DNA of 64,000 nt, from NCBI RefSeq assembly GCF_019145195.1, contig NZ_JAHSTW010000002.1, positions 124,001-188,000 on the forward strand, read 5' to 3'. Made by a program: the position numbers and the translations under genes. This document shows positions 1 to 7,525 of this stretch, piece by piece (within the stretch, counting starts at the first letter, position 1; each line of letters opens with the position of its first letter). Source of the DNA: Pseudomonas siliginis. Its GTDB lineage: Bacteria; Pseudomonadota; Gammaproteobacteria; Pseudomonadales; Pseudomonadaceae. The notes beneath the pieces were generated by a model that made no database searches, was not told where the DNA came from, and worked only from the letters and a program-made list of their open reading frames with translations.

Positions 1-6
1 GAACAT
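1..6 (-). CDS. Start codon of a minus-strand gene cut by the window edge (possibly glyA)
   Basis: Only two codons (Met-Phe) lie inside the window. They are recognisable as a start because a GGGAGAGA Shine-Dalgarno sequence (minus strand, 18 to 11) sits a few bases upstream of the ATG at 6-4. In pseudomonads a serine hydroxymethyltransferase beginning Met-Phe-Ser lies near ltaE and the sarcosine oxidase genes, which would fit the glycine/serine theme here. That identity is inference from context only; the protein itself cannot be seen. Confidence 0.35.
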
Positions 7-163
7 CGCGTCTCTCCCAGCGGCATCTGTGCGCCATTCGTCTCGGTAAGGCACCGGCAATCGCAGCGGTGCCCTTTGATGCGATGGTATGACCGGCACA
101 GACAGCTCAAATGCCTGCGGACGCCACGCAAAGGTGCGTTTACGACATGGCTGGAAATGACCT

Positions 164-254
164 TGTGGGAGCTGGCTTGCCAGCGATGGCGGCGGCACAT
201 CTGGCATGGATGGTGGCTGAACCACCGCTATCGCTGGCAAGCCAGCTCCCACAG
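164..254. repeat. REP pair (inverted, ggcttgccagcgat type)
   Basis: Two inverted copies of a tgtgggagctggcttgccag-type palindrome are separated by a short spacer. It lies between the traX-like gene end and the left-edge gene. Confidence 0.8.
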
Positions 255-256
255 GG

Positions 257-967
257 TTAAGCGGCGAGCTGGCGGATAAGTAGCAGCAGGAGGAAATGCG
301 CGGGATACAGCGCATATGCCCAGCGCCGCATCGGTGGTGGCTGCAGATGTCGCCCATGTCGCAACAAGAACATTCCCAGCATCGGCGCAAACAGACATGT
401 CGCCAGGCCGAGAATCGCCACGCTGTTGCCGAAGCGCGCCGATTCGAGCAACACCTGCCATTGGTTCGCCGCCAGACACACCAGCCCCGGCAACAGGCTG
501 AAATACCAGGGTCGGCAAAACACCAGCAGCAGCGCCAATGGCAACAATACGCCGAAGAAACCGAACATCAGTCGTTCTGAAAAAACCGCCGCAACCACCA
601 GCGCGGCCAGTGCGAGCAATCGCGCCACCGATGCTGAATCCTGCCAGCCGCGCGCCACCAGCAGGCCCAGCGCCAGCGTCGGCATCACGTTGAACGTGTC
701 AGGGTCGGGGATATAAAAGCGATAAGGGATTTCGCTGATTGCACTGAACAGCAACAGCCAGCCCAGATAGCGCCATTCCATTTTGCGCGAACCGTCTCGT
801 GCCAGATTCGCCGCCATCGCCAGGCAAAACCATGGAAACGCCAGGCGACCGGGCACATAAAGCCAGTCGGCGAAGAAGCCGACATATCGCAGGTGATCGA
901 GCAACATGCTCAGCAACGCCAGCCACTTCAGCAGATCCAGGGCACCGTCGCGTTGGCTCAGGTGCAT
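257..967 (-). CDS. TraX-like integral membrane protein
   Basis: The 236-residue protein is almost entirely hydrophobic helices. Its N-terminus (DLLKWLALLSMLLDHLRY) and following RLAFPWFCLAMAANLAR segment are typical of the TraX family (F-pilin acetylation protein and its many chromosomal relatives). The ATG at 967 is preferred over an upstream in-frame start at 1057, because the family begins just before the DLLKW segment and the longer form would run into the ltaE leader. Chromosomal TraX-like proteins have no well-defined role; an acyltransferase-type membrane function is only a family inference. It is divergent from ltaE. Confidence 0.75.
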   Translation of the reverse strand: MHLSQRDGALDLLKWLALLSMLLDHLRYVGFFADWLYVPGRLAFPWFCLAMAANLARDGSRKMEWRYLGWLLLFSAISEIPYRFYIPDPDTFNVMPTLALGLLVARGWQDSASVARLLALAALVVAAVFSERLMFGFFGVLLPLALLLVFCRPWYFSLLPGLVCLAANQWQVLLESARFGNSVAILGLATCLFAPMLGMFLLRHGRHLQPPPMRRWAYALYPAHFLLLLLIRQLAA

Positions 968-1093
968 AATCGGCCCATAAACTGGTAATTTTCCCCACCC
1001 GACATCGCATGTGCTCCCCGAAAGATCTTCGGTAAAGTGCGCATCCTCATTGACCACGAGCCTTCACAAGAGTCTCGATTACGGAAGCCGGCC

Positions 1094-2134
1094 ATGACCG
1101 ACAAGAGCCAACAATTCGCCAGCGACAACTATTCCGGGATCTGCCCTGAAGCCTGGGCTGCCATGGAACAGGCCAACCACGGCCACCAGCGCGCTTACGG
1201 CGACGATGAATGGACCGCCCGCGCGGCGGATCATTTCCGCAAACTGTTCGAAACCGACTGCGAAGTGTTCTTCGCCTTCAACGGCACCGCCGCCAACTCG
1301 CTGGCCCTGTCGTCGCTGTGCCAGAGTTACCACAGCGTGATCTGCTCGGAAACCGCCCACGTCGAAACCGACGAATGCGGCGCTCCGGAATTCTTCTCCA
1401 ACGGCTCGAAGCTGCTGATCGCCGGCACTGAAAACGGCAAGATCACCCCGCAATCGATCCGTGAAGTCGCGCTCAAGCGTCAGGACATCCATTACCCGAA
1501 ACCGCGCGTGGTGACCCTGACTCAAGCCACCGAAGTCGGCAGTGTCTACACCCCGGAAGAAGTCCGCGCCATCAGCGCCACCTGCAAAGAACTGGGCCTG
1601 CACCTGCACATGGACGGCGCGCGGTTCTCCAACGCCTGCGCATTCCTCGGCTGCTCGCCCGCCGACCTGACCTGGAAAGCCGGCGTCGACGTGCTGTGTT
1701 TCGGCGGCACCAAGAACGGCATGGCGGTGGGTGAAGCGATCCTGTTCTTCAACCACAAACTGGCCGAAGACTTCGACTACCGCTGCAAGCAGGCCGGGCA
1801 ACTGGCATCGAAGATGCGCTTTTTGTCGGCACCGTGGGTCGGCATTCTGGAAAACGACGCCTGGCTCAAATACGCCCGCCACGCCAACCACTGCGCGCAA
1901 CTGCTGGCAGAACTGGTCAGCGACATTCCCGGCGTCGAACTGATGTTCCCGGTGCAGGCCAACGGCGTGTTCCTGCAACTGTCCGAGCCGGCCATCGCCG
2001 CGTTGACTGCAAAGAACTGGCGCTTCTACACCTTCATCGGCAAGGGCGGCGCACGTTTCATGTGCTCCTGGGACACCGAAGAAGAGCGCGTGCGCGAACT
2101 GGCGCGCGATATTCGCGAGGTCATGTCGGCCTGA
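1094..2134 (+). CDS. ltaE: Low-specificity L-threonine aldolase
   Basis: The 346-residue PLP enzyme splits L-threonine or L-allo-threonine into glycine and acetaldehyde in the cytoplasm. The fold-type I aldolase signatures are visible: SDNYSG near the N-terminus, HMDGARFSNA around residue 172 (the Asp that contacts the PLP ring), and FGGTKNG with the Schiff-base lysine at about residue 207. The length is normal. The ATG at 1094 follows a GGAAG ribosome site; the frame is open further upstream but the added residues do not resemble the family. It sits close to the betaine-to-glycine genes, consistent with glycine interconversion. Confidence 0.93.
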   Translation: MTDKSQQFASDNYSGICPEAWAAMEQANHGHQRAYGDDEWTARAADHFRKLFETDCEVFFAFNGTAANSLALSSLCQSYHSVICSETAHVETDECGAPEFFSNGSKLLIAGTENGKITPQSIREVALKRQDIHYPKPRVVTLTQATEVGSVYTPEEVRAISATCKELGLHLHMDGARFSNACAFLGCSPADLTWKAGVDVLCFGGTKNGMAVGEAILFFNHKLAEDFDYRCKQAGQLASKMRFLSAPWVGILENDAWLKYARHANHCAQLLAELVSDIPGVELMFPVQANGVFLQLSEPAIAALTAKNWRFYTFIGKGGARFMCSWDTEEERVRELARDIREVMSA

Positions 2135-2147
2135 TCCCCCCCGCATT

Positions 2148-2254
2148 GATCGTTCCCACGCTCCGCGTGGGAACGCCTCCCGGGACGCTCCGTGTTCCAG
2201 CCTCACCATTATCGACACGGTCAAGACCGCTATGACGCAGAGCGTGGGAACGAT
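2148..2254. repeat. REP/BIME copy 1 of the RAYT-linked family (gatcgttcccacgct)
   Basis: The element begins gatcgttcccacgctccgcg and ends with the inverse, gcgtgggaacgatc. It belongs to the same family as those flanking the RAYT gene downstream. Confidence 0.85.
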
Positions 2255-2280
2255 CTTTATCTCCACATCTGCCCCACCCT

Positions 2281-2414
2281 GATCGTTCCCACGCTCCGCG
2301 TGGTAACGCCTCCAGGGACGCTCCGCGTTCCAGCTTCACCCTTGGCGACAGGCTGAAAACCGCTATGACGCAGAGCGTCAGTGGCTGCATTCCCACGCAG
2401 AGCGTGGAAACGAT
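2281..2414. repeat. REP/BIME copy 2 of the RAYT-linked family
   Basis: Same inverted layout as copy 1, with point differences (cgtggtaacg; agcgtggaaacgatc). Confidence 0.85.
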
Positions 2415-2490
2415 CTTTGGACCGGAATGACTTTTCCCACCGTGGTACCAGAAGCCTCTTCTAGCGCAATTATGTCGCCCGCCCCATTCT

Positions 2491-2544
2491 GATCGTTCCC
2501 ACGCTCCGCGTGGTAACGCATCCCGGGACGCTCCGCGTTCCATC
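2491..2544. repeat. REP half immediately upstream of RAYT
   Basis: It begins gatcgttcccacgctccgcg and stops about 35 bases before the RAYT start. Its inverse lies at 3116-3166, so the transposase gene is bracketed by inverted REPs. Confidence 0.85.
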
Positions 2545-2578
2545 TCCTTCGCACCGCAAGATTCAAGGATCGAATCCC

Positions 2579-3112
2579 ATGGGCCGCAGCCGCTATACGA
2601 TTACCGAAGCCGACAAACCGCATTTCCTGACCTGCACCGTAATGGAGTGGTTACCGTTATTCATCCGCCCGTACATCGTTGAGCACCTGCTCAACTGCTG
2701 GCGATATCAGCAGACACATCATGACTTGAAGCTATACGGCTACGTGATTCTGGAAAACCATCTTCACTTTGTCGCCCAAGCGCCTGACCTGAGCAAATGT
2801 CTCAGCCAGTTCAAGTCTTTCACTGCGCGACAGATCATCAACGACTTACAAACCAAAGGCGCAGACAAAGCCTTGCAACGCCTGCGCTTCAATAAGCGTG
2901 CACACAAACAGGATCGGGTTTATCAGCTGTGGCAAGAAGGTGCGCACGCGGAGATGGTCTACAGCGAATCGGTGATGCGTCAGAAGCTTGAATATATCCA
3001 CAACAACCCGGTGAAACGCGGGTATGTGGATTTACCGGAGCATTGGCGTTATTCGAGTGCCAGGGACTACGCGGGAACTGAGGGACTGATCGAGGTTCAG
3101 CGCTGGTATTGA
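2579..3112 (+). CDS. REP-associated tyrosine transposase (RAYT, Y1/HUH family)
   Basis: The 177-residue protein resembles the TnpA-REP/RAYT branch of IS200/IS605 Y1 transposases. It has the metal-binding HUH motif as HLH at residues 61-63 (ILENHLHFV), the family segment SQFKSFTARQI, and the C-terminal EYIHNNPVKRGYV block typical of RAYTs. RAYTs are single-copy domesticated transposases that nick and move the REP palindromes around them. Here inverted REP halves sit directly on both sides, the usual REPtron layout. The ATG at 2579 is chosen because the longer frame reads into the REP repeat. It appears intact. Confidence 0.9.
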   Translation: MGRSRYTITEADKPHFLTCTVMEWLPLFIRPYIVEHLLNCWRYQQTHHDLKLYGYVILENHLHFVAQAPDLSKCLSQFKSFTARQIINDLQTKGADKALQRLRFNKRAHKQDRVYQLWQEGAHAEMVYSESVMRQKLEYIHNNPVKRGYVDLPEHWRYSSARDYAGTEGLIEVQRWY

Positions 3113-3115
3113 AAT

Positions 3116-3166
3116 GGGACGCGGAGCGTCCCGGGCGGCATTCCCACGCGGAGCGTGGGAACGATC
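3116..3166. repeat. REP half immediately downstream of RAYT
   Basis: Reads gggacgcggagcgtcccggg and ends gcgtgggaacgatc, inverse to the copy at 2491-2544. Confidence 0.85.
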
Positions 3167-3177
3167 ATAATTACTGA

Positions 3178-4278
3178 TTAAAACTCAATCCGCACATCCC
3201 CCTTCGGCACGCTGCAGCACGACAGGATAAACCCTTCCGCCTCGTCGTCCTCGGTAATCCCGCCGTTGTGCTCCATCTCCACTTCGCCGCCCAGTTTCAT
3301 CACCTTGCATGTCCCGCAAATGCCCATGCCGCAGGCTTTCGGGATCATCAGGCCGAGTTTGGCGGCGGCTGCGTGGACGGTTTCGCCCGGGCCGACGCGA
3401 ATGCTTTTGCCGGAGGCGGTGAATTCGACCTGATGCAGATCCGCGGCGTCGATTTCCGGCGCATCGGCGGCTTGTTCGGCCTGTTCCACCGCGTCGGCGC
3501 GGGCCTCGGGTGGCGTGGCGCCGAAGGATTCTTCGTGGTAGCGCGACATGTCGTAGCCGGCCGCTTCCAGCAAGCGTTTGACCGCAGTCATGTACGGCGT
3601 CGGGCCGCAGCAGAACACTTCGCGTTCGAGGAAGTCCGGAACCATCAGTTCGAGCATCTTGTGGTTCAGGTAACCGCGATAACCGGCCCATGGCTCACCG
3701 AGGCCGTGTTTTTCGCAGATCAGGTGCAGGCTGAAGTTGTCGATCCGCGACGCCATGTGCTCAAGCTCGCGGTGGTAAATGATGTCTTTCGGCGACCGCG
3801 CGCTGTGCACGAACGTCATGTCGACATTGGCGTTGGTGTCGTAGAACCAGCGCGCCATCGACATGCACGGCGTGATGCCGACGCCGCCGCTCAGATACAG
3901 GACCTTCGGGCTCGGGAAGTCGATCGCGTTGAACAGCCCGACCGGGCCGTGCACCGCCAGCTCCTGACCTTCATGCAAAGTGTCGTGCAACCAGTTCGAG
4001 ACCTTGCCGCCCGGCACGCGTTTGATCGTCACCGAGAAGCTGTACGGCACCGACGGCGAGCTGGAAATCGTGTACGAGCGCATGATCGGCTGGCCTTCGA
4101 TTTCCAGCTCCAGCGTGACGAACTGCCCCGGTTTGAAGAAGAACAGGATCGGCTGGTCGGCCATAAAGCAGAAGGTGCGCACATCCCAGGTTTCCTGGAT
4201 GACTTTGACGCAACGGACAATGTGTCGGCCATTGGCCCAGGTCTGGGTGGTGACCGGATTCAGGAAGCTGTTGGACAT
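3178..4278 (-). CDS. gbcB: Glycine betaine monooxygenase, reductase subunit GbcB
   Basis: The 366-residue flavin/iron-sulfur reductase passes electrons from NAD(P)H to the Rieske oxygenase GbcA, which N-demethylates glycine betaine to dimethylglycine. An FNR-type FAD domain (RSYTISSSP) is followed by a nucleotide-binding GGVGITPCMSMA and a C-terminal plant-type [2Fe-2S] domain with CGMGICGTC and a distal Cys (LSCCSV). The ATG at 4278 has GGAG six bases upstream; an in-frame GTG at 4290 is the alternative. Divergent from gbcA across a 296-base control region. Closely resembles P. aeruginosa PA5411 as remembered. Confidence 0.95.
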   Translation of the reverse strand: MSNSFLNPVTTQTWANGRHIVRCVKVIQETWDVRTFCFMADQPILFFFKPGQFVTLELEIEGQPIMRSYTISSSPSVPYSFSVTIKRVPGGKVSNWLHDTLHEGQELAVHGPVGLFNAIDFPSPKVLYLSGGVGITPCMSMARWFYDTNANVDMTFVHSARSPKDIIYHRELEHMASRIDNFSLHLICEKHGLGEPWAGYRGYLNHKMLELMVPDFLEREVFCCGPTPYMTAVKRLLEAAGYDMSRYHEESFGATPPEARADAVEQAEQAADAPEIDAADLHQVEFTASGKSIRVGPGETVHAAAAKLGLMIPKACGMGICGTCKVMKLGGEVEMEHNGGITEDDEAEGFILSCCSVPKGDVRIEF

Positions 4279-4574
4279 GCTGTTCTCCACGGCCGACTGT
4301 CGGCCTCTTGTCGGCGATTCTGCGTATAGCGCAGACCGTGCGTTTACCTATCCGCGACATTGACATACTTATCGCGACCAGCCCTTGAACACCGGGGCTT
4401 GCGCGTCGGGAACAGATTGCGCCATGTCGCGCATGGATAAGGTTCCCCCCAGCGCCGGCCCCACACTCGCCCCAACACAAGACGACTTCTTTACACCTTG
4501 CGTAGCAACCGTTTTGCAGCACACCTGATCAGCCACTTTCGCCGGCCACGCAGAGGGCCATGAGGATTACATCG
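4279..4574. promoter_or_regulatory. Divergent gbcB/gbcA control region with candidate GbdR half-sites
   Basis: Two sets of repeated half-sites are visible. CGCGAC occurs at 4353 and again at 4373 (20 bp apart), the second followed by CAGCCCTTG. In the opposite orientation, the minus-strand motif GCGAC recurs about 21 bp apart within 4405-4440 (plus strand GTCGGG at 4405 and GTCGCG at 4426). The CGACCAnCCCTG-like core resembles the 21-bp repeats upstream of cbcX (27227-27289), another gene expected to be activated by GbdR. Direct half-sites about two helix turns apart are typical of AraC-family activators. Assignment to GbdR is inference. Confidence 0.5.
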
Positions 4575-5870
4575 ATGGACGTCACCGCAAAAATCAGCCT
4601 GGGCGATCCGCTGGAACCCGCACGCAAGGCCACCGCACAAATGCTCCAGGAGCGCGAGCGCACTTTTTCGCTGCCACAGCCGTTCTACAGCGACGAGCGC
4701 CTGTTCGATATCGATATGCAGGAGATCTTCCAGAAGGAATGGTTGATCGCCGGCATGACCTGCGAGATCCCGGCCAAGGGCAACTACCTGACCCTGCAGG
4801 TCGGCAAGAACCCGATCATCGTCATTCGTGGCGCCGAGGGCGTGGTGCACGCGTTCCACAACGTCTGCCGCCACCGTGGCTCGCGCCTGTGCACCAATGA
4901 AAAAGGCAAAGTCGCCAAACTGGTCTGCCATTACCACCAGTGGACTTACGAACTGGACGGTCGCCTGCTGTTCGCCGGCACCGAGATGGGCGCCGACTTC
5001 GACATGAAGCAATACGGCCTGAAACCGGTGAACGTGAAAACCGCTGGCGGCTACATCTTCATCAGCCTGGCGGAGAACCCGCCGGCCATCGATGACTTCC
5101 TGTCGACGCTCAACCATTACATGGAACCGTACGACATGGAGAACACCAAGGTGGCGATCACCACCACCTTGATGGAAAAGGCCAACTGGAAACTGGTGCT
5201 GGAAAACAACCGCGAGTGCTACCACTGCAACGCGTCGCACCCGGAGCTGTTGAAAACTCTGCTGGAGTGGGACGACGTCACCGACCCGCGCGCCGATCAG
5301 GCCTTCAAGGATCACGTCGCCGCCTCCGCCGCTGCCTGGGAAGCGGAAAAGATCCCTTACGCCCACGCCAGTTTCGGCTTGCGCAACCGTATCGTGCGCA
5401 TGCCGCTGCTCAAGGGCACCGTGTCGATGACCCTCGACGGCAAGCAAGGCTGCGCGAAACTGATGGGCCGGATCAAGAACCCGGACCTGGGCTCGATGCG
5501 CATCCTGCACCTGCCGCACTCGTGGAACCACTGCATGGGCGACCACATCATCGTCTTCACCGTGTGGCCGATCAGCGCTCAGGAAACCATGGTCACCACC
5601 AAGTGGCTGGTGCACAAGGATGCGGTGGAAGGTGTCGATTACGACGTCGAGCGCATGCGCCAGGTGTGGGACGCGACCAACGATCAGGACCGCCGTCTGG
5701 CCGAGGAAAACCAGCGCGGGATCAACTCCACCGCTTACCAGCCGGGGCCTTACTCGAAGACCTATGAATTCGGCGTGGTCAACTTCGTCGACTGGTACAG
5801 CGAGCGGATGTTGAACAACCTCGGGGCAGAGCCTGCGCCTTACCTCAAAGGTGTACCGGTTCAGGGCTGA
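4575..5870 (+). CDS. gbcA: Glycine betaine monooxygenase, Rieske oxygenase subunit GbcA
   Basis: The 431-residue terminal oxygenase removes one methyl group from glycine betaine as formaldehyde. The Rieske [2Fe-2S] ligands are C98, H100, C118 and H121 (NVCRHRG...VCHYHQW). The mononuclear-iron facial site begins at NNRECYHCNASHPEL with H217 and H222. Length and sequence closely match Pseudomonas GbcA. The ATG at 4575 has GAGG nine bases upstream; an in-frame ATG at 4560 lacks a comparable site. It works with GbcB, encoded divergently, and the product feeds DgcA/DgcB. Confidence 0.96.
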   Translation: MDVTAKISLGDPLEPARKATAQMLQERERTFSLPQPFYSDERLFDIDMQEIFQKEWLIAGMTCEIPAKGNYLTLQVGKNPIIVIRGAEGVVHAFHNVCRHRGSRLCTNEKGKVAKLVCHYHQWTYELDGRLLFAGTEMGADFDMKQYGLKPVNVKTAGGYIFISLAENPPAIDDFLSTLNHYMEPYDMENTKVAITTTLMEKANWKLVLENNRECYHCNASHPELLKTLLEWDDVTDPRADQAFKDHVAASAAAWEAEKIPYAHASFGLRNRIVRMPLLKGTVSMTLDGKQGCAKLMGRIKNPDLGSMRILHLPHSWNHCMGDHIIVFTVWPISAQETMVTTKWLVHKDAVEGVDYDVERMRQVWDATNDQDRRLAEENQRGINSTAYQPGPYSKTYEFGVVNFVDWYSERMLNNLGAEPAPYLKGVPVQG

Positions 5871-5923
5871 TCAGGAGCAAAAGATCGCAGCCTGCGGCGG
5901 CTCCTACAGGTGGAATGCATTCC

Positions 5924-5953
5924 CCTGTGGGAGCGAGCCTGCTCGCGAAGGCG
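5924..5953. repeat. Single REP
   Basis: One copy of ctgtgggagcgagcctgctc continuing gcgaaggcg, just downstream of gbcA. Confidence 0.75.
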
Positions 5954-6046
5954 TCCTGACCCACGCTACATCATTCAGTTGATCAATTTCCGACCAATCA
6001 CCCCCGCCCCCATACCCACCAAGCCCTCCAGCCTTCCGCAAACAAG

Positions 6047-6620
6047 TTATCCACATACCCGCCCACAGCAAATGGGGGTAACTGTGGATGACTCAAAAAA
6101 TATCCTGCTGATTTGCAAAGAAAAATCGTGACTTATGCTGAACCGCGATTTCTCAAAACAATTGATCATTTTTTGATCAAGCTCGTACACAGCACGGATT
6201 TAAAGGCCTGTAGCGGGTAGCGAACACGTTATCCACAGAAGCGCCAACAGAGATCGGGGACAACTTTCAATCTCCTGTGGAAAAACACCTATGACTGGGG
6301 AAAACCCCTCGCGTTGACAGCTCTCGGCGCCCTGGAATCACATTTGATCAATAATTGATCAAATCCATGTAAGCCCTGCTCCATATGGCCTACAGCTGGT
6401 AGCGAACATCTTATCCACAGAAGCGCCAACAGAGATTGGGGGCAACTTGTCGATTTATACCGAAGGAAAAGCCCGAGAAATCCGTGAGTTACGCTGATCG
6501 TTTTTTGATCTTATGGCTGAAAGGCTTGAATGGCGTGGGGTGCGAGCAAGGGCGAACACGTTATCCACAGCTTCGCCAACAGGGATTGTGGGTAAGCAGT
6601 ACAGATTGGCGATGAGTGAA
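6047..6620. repeat. Degenerate 182-bp tandem repeat with four perfect DnaA boxes (TTATCCACA)
   Basis: TTATCCACA occurs at 6047-6055, 6229-6237, 6411-6419 and 6561-6569. The first three are exactly 182 bases apart and the fourth 150 bases on. Each unit also holds a TTGATCA-type double motif (TGATC cores starting at 6163, 6345 and 6495) lying at a constant 65-66 bases before the next box. It also carries a GnGCCAACAGnGAT or related segment after the box, then GGGG..AACT, and a GGTAGCGAACA-like segment just before the box. The arrangement resembles iteron or DnaA-binding clusters (oriC, datA, DARS) rather than REPs. No origin genes are nearby. Confidence 0.85.
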
Positions 6621-6628
6621 TACCAAAT

Positions 6629-6718
6629 GTGGGAGCGAGCCTGCTCGCGAAAGCGGACTATCAGCTGATACATGTATCGACTGACCCATCGCTTTCGCGA
6701 GCAGGCTCGCTCCCACAG
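6629..6718. repeat. REP pair
   Basis: Inverted tgtgggagcgagcctgctcg copies around a spacer, just downstream of the etfB-like stop. Confidence 0.85.
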
Positions 6719-6745
6719 TGGTTATTCCATGCCAGGAAGAGGTGA

Positions 6746-7516
6746 CTAGCGGACAACGCCCTCTTCAATCAGCAGCTTCAGAATGGCTTCAGCCCCAGCC
6801 TGCGCGGTGACGCCTTTGAGCACCTGCCCCCCGCCGCCACTGGCCTTGGCTGTCGCGGCCTTCATCCGGTCGGCACCGCTCTTGGCCTTGATCACCTTCA
6901 AGCGCTTGGGCCGTGGCTTGGCCGGTTGCAGCGTGGCCACGGCCAACAATTGGTCCTCCACCACTTCAACGTCATCGGCGGCCAATTCGCCCCGTCGTGC
7001 CGGACCATACGCACTTTGCCGAGGCTTCGGCGCGGCGTTATCCACAGTGGCCAGAAACGGCAGTTTGACCTTCAAGCGGCGTCGCTGGCCGCGCGGCAAC
7101 GCTTGCAGGACCAGCGCCGACCCGTCATTGATTGATTCGACCTGCGCTAGGCCCACCACCAGCGGCCAGCCCAGGCCTTCGGCCAGCAGGAACGGCAACA
7201 TGCCCGAACCCTCACCGGTTTCCGCCTGGCTACCGGTCAGCACCACCTGCGCACCGGCATCGCGCAGGTACGCGGTCAGCGCCGGCAAGGCATCGGCGCC
7301 AGCGGGTTGTTCCAGCACATGCAGCTGTTCCAGGCCCATGCCCAGATAGGCACGAAGTGCCGGTTCGGCAACATCACCGGCGTGCAGCACCTGCAGGTTA
7401 TCCCCAGCCAGTTGCAGGCCCAGTTCCACCGCGCGCGCATCCTGATCGGCGCGCCGTGGCCGACCTGAGGTCGGGTGAGCGCCGATCGAGACCAGACTGA
7501 TAACGTTCGTGTTCAT
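6746..7516 (-). CDS. Electron transfer flavoprotein beta-subunit-like protein of the dgc operon
   Basis: The 256-residue protein resembles ETF beta: an N-terminal nucleotide-binding fold, GLQLAGDNLQVLHAGD, and a VVLTGSQAETGEGSGMLPFLLAEGL segment matching the ETF signature region (usually G.QA.D...Q...). It is last in the minus-strand operon after the alpha subunit (9-base gap). The likely role is to take electrons from dimethylglycine demethylation by DgcA/DgcB to the quinone pool; this is inferred from the operon and from the matching P. aeruginosa genes. A perfect DnaA box lies inside the gene (7038-7046). Confidence 0.88.
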   Translation of the reverse strand: MNTNVISLVSIGAHPTSGRPRRADQDARAVELGLQLAGDNLQVLHAGDVAEPALRAYLGMGLEQLHVLEQPAGADALPALTAYLRDAGAQVVLTGSQAETGEGSGMLPFLLAEGLGWPLVVGLAQVESINDGSALVLQALPRGQRRRLKVKLPFLATVDNAAPKPRQSAYGPARRGELAADDVEVVEDQLLAVATLQPAKPRPKRLKVIKAKSGADRMKAATAKASGGGGQVLKGVTAQAGAEAILKLLIEEGVVR

Positions 7517-7525
7517 AGGGTTTCC

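Larger units (their letters stand above)
5871..6745. other. Gene-free region with DnaA-box tandem repeats and REPs
   Basis: No convincing gene lies between gbcA and the etfB-like gene. The stretch holds a half REP (5882-5910), a single REP (5924-5953), the 182-bp DnaA-box repeat array (6047-6569 and flanks) and a REP pair (6629-6718). Short open frames here have no recognisable content and are crossed by the repeats. Confidence 0.7.

Noticed and set aside
6047..6620. A plasmid or chromosomal replication origin (oriC) at the DnaA-box array
   Set aside because: No rep, dnaA, parAB, gidA or rpmH gene is nearby, and the flanking genes are chromosomal catabolic operons. A secondary DnaA-binding locus is the more careful reading.
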